From positions 242,475,218-242,539,217 of the forward strand of contig NC_081406.1 in assembly GCF_030272615.1 (NCBI RefSeq): DNA of 64,000 nt. The letters are read 5' to 3'. Below are positions 14,542 through 24,299 of the stretch, one piece after another; within the stretch, counting starts at the first letter, position 1, and every line of letters begins with the position of its first letter. The notes beneath the pieces were generated by a model. The model had not been told where the DNA came from, did no database searches, and was given only the letters and a program-made list of their open reading frames with translations. The DNA is from Cryptomeria japonica. Lineage: Eukaryota; Streptophyta; Pinopsida; Cupressales; Cupressaceae. A program made the translations under genes and the position numbers.

Positions 14542-16780
14542 TAGGCTATGAATGTGGACAAGGACCATAGGGATGTAAAGAACTCTAGAATTTCATATTA
14601 GATGGCATGCCCTGCTATGAGGCCAAGAGGACTTAAACAACAAAAAAACCAATGAAAATGCGAATAATTTTATTTTATAAAAGATAAAATTACATATGCA
14701 AGAGTGATACATCCATCAAGATAAAAAGTGATACATAATTAACAACTTGCACTTGTCCTCAAGGCCCCGTAACAATGTAACTCATGGTTGAACATCATCC
14801 CAAAAAACCAACAAAGAACTGTTAAACAAATTACAATGTTGATCCTTTGCATAAGTACAAGGTGCATATTTCATTGTTGAAGATTATACATATGAACATC
14901 AAATACATTACAATGGATCCTCAAGATACAAATCTCCAAGAGTCCCATGATGGGCTGAATACATAAATCTGGTGCAATAATAATAGTCTTCAATCTTTTC
15001 ATGAGCCTCCTTGAACATGCAACTGAAGGAGCCAAAACCCAATGGGTGCGAATAACACTCCACCCAATAATGTGGTACCAATAGGTCCACCCCCCATTCT
15101 AGGAGATATCAATCAGACCCGCAAGGTGGAAGAAAACTTACAAAGGTACCAATCAAGAACCACAAAAGAGTCCACAAAGCTATACTCACAAGAGACTCAC
15201 AAGGGAATCCACAAGACAAAGTACATAAGGGCTCTCAAGAGAATCAACAATAAATAATCCACAAGAGGCTCACAACAGTAATGTCAAAGGAGACACCAAA
15301 GTCAATAACCCACTTCTAGAGGCCCAAAGCAATCCACAAAAGGATAAACCAACATAAGTTAACCAACCACTTTTGGAGTTCCAAAAACAATCCACATAAG
15401 GAATCAAAAGATGCAAGTTACCACTAGGTGGAAATAGGGAAGAGTGTCATCACTAGGTTGTAATGAGTTACCTTGGTAGGTCTTCACTAGGTCCCAACCC
15501 CCATCTTGGGTTACCCTAGTAACCTCTCCCGACCCCCGACCCCCATACAAACACTGGTGGACCACACCAACCTTTCGAAGGGACAAGATTGGTGGAAGCC
15601 ATTCTAGTCCCTTCTCTACTTACCTCAACCCTATACAAGCACCTGGGTGTAAGAGAGGCAACAAGAATTAATCTTTATTAATGTTATCTAGCTACCCACC
15701 CAAGTTAATTATTTTATGTTATCACTTGATTACAAAACTCTCATTAGGTTTTGGCTCCCAATGAAAGCCACTAGCTACCTTTGTATGTTTGCTTCCGCCC
15801 CCAATGAAAGCCACTCCCCCAAGATTGCACCAAGGAATCCAAGCAACATCGCAAATCAAACCGAAAATCTCAAGATGGTGATTCACCAAAGTACCATAGC
15901 AAGGCTTGACTCTCTTGCTAGAATAAGATAACATACAGGGAGAATTCCAAGGTAGGCTAGGAAGACCATCTAGCTTCCAAAACAAGCAAGACTTGAACAA
16001 ATTTCATCAAAAGAGAAGCATGACTATACAATAAAGAATCCTCAAACTCCCTTCCTAAGCCTCTGGAAATCAAACACATAAAGCCACACATCTGAGTATC
16101 CCCACAATGAAGGACAAGATCCAATAGAAAAAGCAAGGACTCATGATGCCACAAATAATAAACTTCATTTGAATCTACCAAAGAGTCTAAAATAACACAT
16201 AAACATAAAAGGTTCCAAAACAACATTGAATTAATTAATCCATTAGTCCCTTAAACTAACATCCTATTATTTTCCAAACATTGAAATCAATTCCTACAAT
16301 TTGTTTTCATTAAATTTGATCGAATGCAAATTAAATGAAGATTATTCAAGTTCATAAAAAGACATCTGTGTATAAACAATCCTAAGCAGAACTTAACCAC
16401 ATGATTAGTAAACAATAAGAAATAACATCTGAATAAACCTAATACATCTACTTTTCTCACAATTATATCCAATTTTCAAGTATATCAATATTTAACTATA
16501 CACAAATATTAATTCACAAAATATAACTCTATACTCAAAACTTATAGCATTAATCTAAATGTACATAAGTCTATCCACTATAACTATCTTTAACCAAACC
16601 TAGCTATATTAATTCAGAAATATATCCTTTTATCAAATAATCTAACTTAACAAATTAATCTACTTTTCCCATATTATGACGATATATAAACATTTATCTA
16701 AATAATTGATCAATATCCATATACAAATACACGTGCATTAACATTTGCATAATAATGAATTAATCTAAATTTTATATGAT

Positions 16781-16785
<5 letters not shown>
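14542..16785. other. Interior of the 10.9-kb LTR element, no gene recognised
   Basis: Frames of 60-90 codons occur on both strands but overlap each other, lack family motifs and are not supported as genes. The sequence contains loose repeats of ACTCACAAGGGAATCCACAA type near 15170-15290. Confidence 0.4.

Positions 16786-16872
<87 letters not shown>
16785..16872. repeat. (TA)n microsatellite
   Basis: About 88 bp of almost pure TA dinucleotide. The Tyr-Ile frame through it is an artefact. Confidence 0.95.
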
Positions 16873-16875
<3 letters not shown>

Positions 16876-16983
16876 CACGTAACCAACTTCAAAATATAAA
16901 TGAATCTAGTTTTATTAAAATAATGAATTGAACTAACACTATATATATAAACTAAATCATAAAATAAAATTGTTATTCTATTT

Positions 16984-17135
16984 ATTTTTTTAACCGCAGA
17001 CTACTTTATTAAGAATCCGACCGTGGGGGGGGGGGGAAGTAATCCCCACCATGGTTTCCCCATGGTAGTGGTGGAAATTCCACCACCGTGGGTTATACCC
17101 ACGACACCCAGCACTGACGGAAAACAAAAACACAT
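16984..17135 (-). mobile_element. Possible retroposon 3' end with three back-to-back palindromes
   Basis: Read on the minus strand, the segment ends CTTAATAAAGTAGTCTGCGG followed by TTAAAAAAATA, like the tail of a LINE or SINE. Its base composition is GC-rich against an AT-rich background, with a run of 11 G near 17026. At 17048-17103 three perfect or near-perfect palindromes follow each other without gap. No target duplication was resolved, so the class is uncertain. Confidence 0.35.
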
Positions 17136-17213
17136 AAGAAAAAATATGTACACAGTCAGAGAAATTTTTTGAATAAATAGATTATACGAACATATATATA
17201 TATATACATCATT

Positions 17214-17880
17214 GATTTTTGCCTCAACTTATGTGCTTGTTATCCAGCTTTTGTTAAGAGGTAGGGTTCCAGATTCTTCTGTTGCATGTGGAAATTTCTT
17301 GTAGTTTTGTATGAAATGAAGTAGTCTGTTGTAAATTTGAAAAGAGGAAAACTTTGTGGTTTGTCTGGTTATTGAAAATAATTCGTGAATCTGGGTTAAT
17401 TAGATGTAAAATTGGAAAAACTAGGAAAGGGAAAATTTGGGGAAAGAACAAATTTAAGGGCGTACTTAAAATCTGATCAAAACCATGAATCCAAAACACA
17501 AGTACGCCCTTAAATTTGTTCTTTCCCCAAATTTTCCCTTTCCTAGTTTTTCCAATTTTACATCTAATTAACCCAGATTCACGAATTATTTTCAATAACC
17601 AAATTCACGGGAGATATTTAAATCTAATCAAAACCATGAATCCAAAACACAAGTACGCCCTTAAATTTGTTCTTTCCCCAAATTTTACATCTAATTAACC
17701 CAGATTCACGGATTATTTTCAATAACCAGACAAACCATGAAGTTTTCCTCTTTTCAGATTTACAACAGACTACTTCATTTCATACAAAACTACAAGAAAT
17801 TCCCACATGCAACAGAAGAATCTGGAACCCTACCTCTTAACAAAATCTAGATAACAAGCACGGAAGTTGAGGCAAAAATC
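17214..17880. repeat. Long near-perfect inverted repeat (about 230-250 bp arms)
   Basis: The left arm (17214-17466) is the reverse complement of the right arm (about 17649-17880) with only scattered substitutions and one short internal length difference near the loop end. A second partial right-hand copy (about 17498-17602) lies in the loop, so the order is arm, partial inverted copy, linker, full inverted copy. The arms carry no transposase or terminal motif I recognise. The transcribed product would fold into one long hairpin. The high arm identity implies a recent rearrangement or ongoing conversion compared with the roughly 10 percent diverged LTRs around it. Confidence 0.85.
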
Positions 17881-17955
17881 CACGGCTTCCGAACACATTG
17901 AGCCAAGCATACAAATCCACCCGCTTCAACAAAATGATTCAAACCCTTTTTTAAT

Positions 17956-17972
17956 AACATCCAGCCAGAAAT
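17956..17972. repeat. Left target-site duplication (17 bp) of the 17973-18501 retroposon
   Basis: AACATCCAGCCAGAAAT, repeated exactly at 18502-18518 after the poly-A-like tail. Confidence 0.9.
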
Positions 17973-18501
17973 AATTGGAAGCAGGAAATAGAGAATAAGG
18001 TAAAATCGTTGGAAGAGGGAAAAGAAGTGATGAAAAATCTGATGGGAGTTATCCTAAGTATCCTCTCTGTTGTCATTAAAAACCTAGAGGACATCGCCAA
18101 GGGCGTTGATCATACCTGCACTCCTAAACCGGTCGTGGATCTTGACCTGGAGGAAGAGACCATCCAGACTGGAAGCGGCGATGCTAATCCGGTGGGCGGT
18201 ACTGCGAAGAGAACCAAGGCCAGTATCAAGAAAGTTGTGGCTGCTTCAGCAAAGGATCCCCCTAACTTCAAAGACAACATCAAAGAATTATATGATATCA
18301 GCAACACCCTGGCTAAATCCCTGGAAAAAATCTGAATGCTGGAAGGCCTGCTGGCTTTTGGGGGCTTTTTTGGGTTTTCTTCGGTTTTCCGCTGGTTTTT
18401 TGTGGTTTCTGTTCTTTTTTGTTTCTCATAGCTTTGCTATTTAAGTTATGCTTGTAAAGGGTTTCGGGTCCCCTTCAAAACTTGCTTTTTCCTTAATAAA
18501 A
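17973..18501 (+). mobile_element. Short LINE-type retroposon, 5'-truncated, possibly half-LINE (HAL1-like)
   Basis: The 529-bp insert is bounded by exact 17-bp duplications and ends CTTAATAAAA, the signature of target-primed reverse transcription. Its last 140 bp has the T-rich, GGGTTTCGGGTCCCCTT-type 3' untranslated region that I associate with plant L1 elements. The frame upstream is open from the 5' end of the insert to 18335 and codes for a Lys/Glu-rich, coiled-coil-like segment, not for reverse transcriptase or RNase H. It could be an L1 ORF1 end joined to an L1 tail, or another mRNA retroposed with an L1-like tail. Exact duplications and an open frame point to a young insertion. Confidence 0.75.
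17975..18335 (+). CDS. Partial open frame in the LINE-type retroposon, product unrecognised
   Basis: About 119 codons open from the truncated 5' end of the retroposon to a TGA at 18333-18335. The first part (WKQEIENKVKSLEEG) looks like coiled coil. A short hydrophobic run follows (MGVILSILSVVI). Then comes an acidic, Thr/Pro-rich linker (DLDLEEETIQ) and a basic stretch (AKRTKASIKKVV). It resembles the variable C-terminal part of plant L1 ORF1 proteins in composition only. The true start is missing, so this is the 3' piece of a longer protein. No host-gene family was recognised. Confidence 0.4.
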
Positions 18502-18518
18502 AACATCCAGCCAGAAAT
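18502..18518. repeat. Right target-site duplication (17 bp) of the 17973-18501 retroposon
   Basis: Exact copy of 17956-17972, directly after the A-rich tail. Confidence 0.9.
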
Positions 18519-19975
18519 TCCACAGATTTTTCCCCATTTCAACTTTTCAATCCGATATTCCAAAAACCAAATTCGAAAACCATAACCATAAATGCGTACC
18601 GTGAACTTCACGGCCAAAGCCTTTTTTTCTTATCTTCCCAAAAAGCAAATATAATAAATCCCCCCAAAAAATAACTCCCAATGCATGCGAGAACCTTTAA
18701 TTAATTTTCTCATTATTTTCTTTTGTAACTCCCCTCATTATTAAAATTTTAATTTTTTTAAAACAACTAATTAACATTTATATTTTCAATCTTTTATTCC
18801 ATGAGCACAAAATAAATTCCTAATAAAATATTTAATTATCCTATTTAATTAATCCTTTACAACAACGATAAAATAAATTTAATTATTTTACCACTAACAT
18901 TAGTTTAATTTAATTTTGCACAATTTCATTGTTTTACTAATTAATCAATCATTAATATACAAATACCATTTATATATATAAATATTAATCTTTGTCACAA
19001 AATAATAGATAATAGGTAAACTAGCATAGTAGCAATGAATTGCGACAAACTAAAACACGAAGACCAACACAAAAGACTAACAAGGCAAACAACCAAAATG
19101 ACTAGCAACAAAACATTGGGATACCTGACAAGCACCTCGTTCCTGAAGGAACAATGGTTGCGTAAGGGTCTGACTGATAAATCCTTTTTCCACTTTTCCA
19201 TTGGGTCAAAGAGCATGCTCAGACCTGAAGATTCAAGTGGAGTTGATGATCGATACCTGCAGAGCTGCATAAACAAACTGTCAAACATGCAAATACATTA
19301 TTCCAACATAATAGGCCCACCGATGGAGGAGAGTCATGACCTTCCATGTCGCTCCAAAGTGGGTGATGGAAGATCATCCCCTCGCACTCCATACAAACTC
19401 GAACCCATACAAGTAGATGAACACAAGAAATATCTCATACATAAAGAAGATATGTCAATCCAAGGTCAGGATATACACATATAATCTAACATCTAACCAT
19501 CCATCAAGATAAAATGCATAAACAACATATTAAAAGCCATCACAAAAAAGAGTATCATCAAGACACAAACCACTAAAGAAATCAACTAGAGTCAAACTAA
19601 GTTAAATGGAGTTTGATCGAGGGAGAGGCATTACATTAGATTAGTGCCTTGTCCTTTGAGCACACCAAAAAACTAGGTATATACATAGTCATTAAGCCCT
19701 ACCTCAAAATGATACCCAAAGTATTTCAGATGAATCCATCAACAAGTTGAGAGAAGTAGGAACTCGTGCAAAACAATGGATTATGGCCATATGACGTGGC
19801 TAGAGACAGATGCCACCTTGTGACCACTGTAATATTAGACCTCCAACTGATGGACTACAAAAAATTCTCAAGCATATACTCGCACCCAAACAACCATTCT
19901 TCATCAAAAACTTTTGAATCGTAATCTACTTTATTCATGGCTTCATGTGTAACATCAATATGAAAGTTTGGCTCA
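18519..19975. other. Interior of the 10.9-kb LTR element, AT-rich, one unrecognised frame
   Basis: An ATG-started frame of 149 codons (19035-19484, plus strand) is opposite to the element's own direction and shows no domain. The antisense frame (18995-19288) is hydrophobic at its C-terminus and also unrecognised. I do not support either as a gene. Confidence 0.35.
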
Positions 19976-20788
19976 TCATTGCTTGAATCTATGTTGCTCA
20001 TCGACACTTGTATCCTTAGTGGCTAGCAAATCCTTTTTCCTTAAAAGCAAAAATCCTTTTTCACATAGAATATTATCTTCCATTTCATCCTCATTTATTT
20101 GTTCGTTAATTTCCATACTCTCAAACTTATAAAAACTGAACTCATTTTGTTCAATATCAATTTCAAAAGGATGAGAGATTTCAAAGAGAGGATTATCTCT
20201 GACCTTTGAATCTTCATAAAATTTTGCTAGTAGGTATAATGCGTTAGATCTATTCCAACTATTTTTACTCTCAAGCTTTCCCAACCATTCCTCCATTTTT
20301 ATTACTATTGTAACTTTCTTTATTGGTTCGACATTAATCATAGCTTCCTTTGAACATACAAGGAAAGCATCATAAATCAAATATTCTTCCTGCAGATTGC
20401 AGGCTAAATCAAAACTTAGACATGCTACTGTTGGTTGTGATTTTTTAGTTTCACATTCTATAATCATGGGTCTAAATTTGGTGCAAATAGCTTCTTCTCC
20501 TTTTACACAAACAAAATCATCATTGAAGATACAAACAGGTTGAGAATACACTTTACCCATACCTTTATCAAGCTCAATCATCAGACTATCAAATTTGATT
20601 TTATTTTCATGGGCATACGTTTCATTCACTGAACTAGCATCGCAAGCAATGTAATTTTGCATAATATCTCCCCTTGAAAAATATTTTTCTAAAACAGAAT
20701 GGTGATTTACCTCTTCTAGTGATTTATTTTCTTCACACTCATTTATATCTTCCATTTTGAAATCAGTAGCATGACCATTTTCTCCCAT
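19976..20788 (-). CDS. Unrecognised open frame within the 10.9-kb LTR element
   Basis: The longest open frame of the element lies on its sense (minus) strand, about 0.7 kb downstream of the primer-binding site. From the first ATG it has 270 codons. The product is acidic, with clusters such as MEDINECEENK and EDEMEDNILCEKG, and has several cysteines but no CCHC knuckle, no protease D-S/T-G and no reverse transcriptase motif. Two shorter sense frames lie between it and the primer-binding site. It is in the gag position, but I cannot assign it to gag. It could equally be a captured host fragment or the extra ORF found in some Tat-like elements. Confidence 0.3.
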   Translation of the reverse strand: MGENGHATDFKMEDINECEENKSLEEVNHHSVLEKYFSRGDIMQNYIACDASSVNETYAHENKIKFDSLMIELDKGMGKVYSQPVCIFNDDFVCVKGEEAICTKFRPMIIECETKKSQPTVACLSFDLACNLQEEYLIYDAFLVCSKEAMINVEPIKKVTIVIKMEEWLGKLESKNSWNRSNALYLLAKFYEDSKVRDNPLFEISHPFEIDIEQNEFSFYKFESMEINEQINEDEMEDNILCEKGFLLLRKKDLLATKDTSVDEQHRFKQ

Positions 20789-21440
20789 GATTCCACACAA
20801 AAAGTCATCATCTGAACCTTCCAGGACCAATTAGGAATAAAAACAACATTATGTCCCTCTCGTAATACTTCTTTCTCAAGAAAAATATTTGGTTGCTCAA
20901 TTTTCCCCATCTACATGCATATCATGAAAGATTATGGTTCTTCATCTTCAACTTCGTTCAAAATCCTTCTTCATTGGTGATTATCATTCCATGGCATTGA
21001 TAAATCATTAGGCTCAGTCAATATTTGTACAAAGTGTTGCTCATCAAGAATAGAAAAGTTATATGAGACCCAATCTTCACTTGTTGGTTCTTCTTTAAGC
21101 AACCTTAATATTTTTAATATTGCTTGTAACTTATGAGTACCTTGTTCGAGGTCTTTGAGCACATAATATCAGTGATGCAAAATTCTTACTAGCAATGCAG
21201 AGTTGTATTCCTAAGATGCATGCAACTTTTTCTTTTCGGCTTCAGAAATACTTTCTTTGAGAGCATTCCAAAAAGAGTGAAGTACTTGGTCATATTCAAC
21301 CAATATTTGTTTGATTGTTGGAGCAAGTCTTCTTTTTTAGTTTGCCTGGTACTGAACCATTTTTCTAAGATCTTCAATAAAATAGAGTTGTCAACCTCTA
21401 TTCAAGGGAAGGTACCAGAAACAAAACACCAATGTTTTTG

Positions 21441-21464
21441 TGTCCCTAGTAGAGTCACCAAAAA
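21441..21464 (-). other. Primer-binding site of the 10.9-kb element
   Basis: Read on the minus strand it contains TGGTGACTCTACTAGGGAC, close to the TGGCGACTCCGCTGGGGA site typical of plant Tat/Ogre-like gypsy elements. It lies next to the inner end of the right LTR. Confidence 0.7.
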
Positions 21465-21466
21465 TT

Positions 21467-23468
21467 TGTTAGCTTACAAATTTGTCCCTTTTGAAATATA
21501 AAGCAAAACCCTATGGCCCTATGGTAAAGGCAAACAGTTGGAGAAGTTGCCAACTGAATTAAGAAATTTCCTCTAAATTTTAGAGGTAAAGCTCCCTATT
21601 ATGATATAATTAAGGCTTTTTACAGGGTATTCTTTTAACCAGAAAGCAAAAAAGGCAAACACACAAGCAAACACAAAGGAACAAGAATGAAAAGAAAAAA
21701 AAATAGATGACTCAAAGTTCACCCTTTTGTTATGCATGGCAGACTATAATGGAAAATTGATAGACGTTCCTCTCAAATAATATATATGCATTATGACTCA
21801 AAGTTTTGTAAACATGCACATCCATAACTTAATATGCAGATGAATTAAAGGAACTGATTGCAAATCTCAAAGTAAATGTCAAGCATAAGAACATGCATGA
21901 ATACAAAGCCTAAAAAAAAAGTGCATCCTTAGATTCATGTTCAAAAGAACAAAGTCTCCATCTTTGCATATATAAATTATGTTTCTTAAAAGGAAAACAT
22001 GTTATCAAAACCCAAAACTTAACTTAGAAACAACACCAAAAAGAAAATTGATCGATTCTCACTCATTAATCAAAGTACAAGGGGGATCATTCCTCCTCTC
22101 TTTTTTGCTTATTTGTAGCTATATATACCTAAAAATAAAAATAGCTTCTGAAAAGATAATGGTTTCATAGACAGAACTATTTTTACTAAAGAAGAAATGA
22201 AAGATACCTTAAAGCACGTGTGGCATTACATGAATCCACAATTCAAAGTAAAAAATGGAAACCTATCCTAACTATTTTAACAGATACTCAAACAACAAGC
22301 AGAACAAGATTCATTTGCCTGTCAAGCTCCCTCTCATGTCATTCAACTTTCTCCTCTTCTTCCTCAAGCACAAAACTCACTCGTAGATATTCAGCATAAC
22401 TGCACATGCATTGCCAAGCCAAGTTTGTCAATCCAATAAGTATATCTTCTTGAGGATTTTTTTTGAACTCCATATCTGACTGCATTATTGGCGGAGGGTT
22501 GTCTCCTTGAAGTACCATTTTAGTACTTAATTGTTGGGTTGATCGCCTATATTTCTGTCTACAACAATTTCTTCTTGTAATTGGCGGTTATGACTAACAA
22601 CTTGCCCTTCTATCTTTCCTATCAATGTCACTATCCCTCTATATCTTGCAAAACAAGTTTGTCGTTTCCATGCAAGGGTATATAATATGAGGATAATGTC
22701 TTCTTGCTCATTCTTTGTCCAATTCAAATCAGGTTTAACTACAAGAAACTGATCATTATGGGCTAGAACCATTCTGAGAAGGATAATTCATGTCGATACA
22801 TTACTTTCGCCAACTTTGAATATCATAATGAGCAAGGGTAAACATATTAAATGCCTTCTATAAGAAAAGACCCTCATTAAATTCTATAACTCGTGTCACC
22901 ACCTTTGCATGCTTTTTATTGTTTATTTAGCCATTACAAAGTCGTACATGCAAATCTTAACAGGATCAGGTCTTAGAAAGAGTGAAATGTATGGTGATCA
23001 ACAAGTTAGATATTTCAAAGCATGATTGCATAAGTTCTCAAATCCTCTAATATCCCAATGTCATTGTGACTCCTTCATCACGTAGTATAAACCATTGCTT
23101 TCAAAGGGATATCGACTGCTTGAAAAAATTGGGTACTTGATTATCAGTGGAAGTGATATTGAAGTTCCTAATAGATCAATCGGTTGATAGATACCGGTAA
23201 TCATCATAAGGATCATGAAGTCAGATCTTTTTGGAAATTTAGGAACCTTAAAGATAGTACCAGGACACTAAGTTTCGTCAACCATCACTTGAGCTAGTGC
23301 TCAGGCGAGAGAGATCAGGAAAATGGTCCTCTAAGGAAAGCTAGAATTAACAAGGCTTGGTTCCAAAGGAGAGTTGAGGGTTGATAATGTGACATAAGAT
23401 GTTTATGAGATAAGTTTCAAGCCTCAAGGTGATGGTTTGAAAAATTTGTTGGGGGAGAAATAGAAACA
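21467..23468 (-). repeat. 5' LTR (minus orientation) of the 10.9-kb element
   Basis: It begins TGTTAGCTTACAAATTTGTC, with the primer-binding site complement ending just to its left, and ends AGAAACA. It is flanked on the right by GGGTT. Confidence 0.85.
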
Positions 23469-24004
23469 GGGTTATAAGGTTTTAATTCAATGGTTGGGAT
23501 TTCAAACTAGTGAAGGAACAATTGGAGTAAGACAACTTGTTATCAAACAAAAGGGTTTAAATTATATTACATGTCCAGAATCCTTATGTTTTTATCATTT
23601 TTTGGGCCTCAAAATAGTTCTTAGTGGTCATCCTTTTATTAGATTTGTTAATATTGAGTACTTAAGGATGCCTATGCATAGTCATAGCAATAAAGAAGTA
23701 TGATAGATTTATGCAGAGATGACAAAATAATATATGATGAAAAGCATAGTCATGTGGGTATAGTGATGTTTGAAACATAGATGGAGTTATAAAGAGATCC
23801 CCATGTAAGGAAAATTATGATGATAAAGGGTAGTCTTGGACACATTCAAGGGAATAGTGAACAAGGAAAAAATACATAACAATGATGAAGGGACATCTTA
23901 TAAGGCAAAGGTAAGATTGTGAAGAACAAAGAGCAAGTGATTAACACTATTCAAATGTTATTCATATATTTTAAATTAGTACAGGTTTTATTTGAAGCTT
24001 TTTG

Positions 24005-24282
24005 AGAATGTAGGATAGTCCTAATGAACATAGAATGATCTCAATGAACCTAGGACAATCCTGACGAACCTAGGATAATCTCAATGAATGTATGATAATC
24101 CTAATGAACAAAAGATTGTCCCAATGAACATAGGACAATCCTAATCAACCTAGGACAGTCCTAATGAACCTTGGACAATCATAATCAACCTAGGATATTC
24201 CTAATGAACGTAGGATGATTCAGATGAACCTACCTAACAATCCTAATGAACATAGGACAATGCAAATGAGCCTAGAACAACA
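24005..24282. repeat. 20-bp minisatellite, array 2
   Basis: About fourteen imperfect copies of the unit found at 12062-12365 (CCTAATGAACCTAGGACAAT type). Confidence 0.85.
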
Positions 24283-24299
24283 AGAAAAACTAACTACAA

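Larger units (their letters stand above)
12555..23468 (-). mobile_element. 10.9-kb non-autonomous LTR retrotransposon with GGGTT target duplication
   Basis: Two direct repeats of about 2 kb (12555-14541 and 21467-23468) start TGTTAG and end GAAACA. The pair is flanked by identical 5-bp duplications GGGTT (12550-12554 and 23469-23473). Next to the right LTR, 21441-21464 is the complement of a TGGYGACTC-type primer-binding site as used by plant Tat-like gypsy elements, so the element reads on the minus strand and its 5' LTR is the right copy. LTRs differ at about one site in ten, so the insertion is old. I see no protease, reverse transcriptase or integrase signature in the 6.9-kb interior, which fits a LARD-like non-autonomous element. 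Its one long open frame (19976-20788) is unrecognised. Confidence 0.85.

Noticed and set aside
16710-16892. Open frame of alternating Tyr-Ile
   Set aside because: It is a translation of the (TA)n microsatellite.
17214-17880. Classic MITE or foldback DNA transposon
   Set aside because: The inverted arms have an extra partial copy in the loop. No clear terminal motif or matching short target duplication was seen at the outer ends, so I left it as an inverted repeat of unknown origin.
19035-19484. 149-codon plus frame as a gene
   Set aside because: It opposes the direction of the LTR element that contains it, overlaps an antisense frame and has no recognisable domain.
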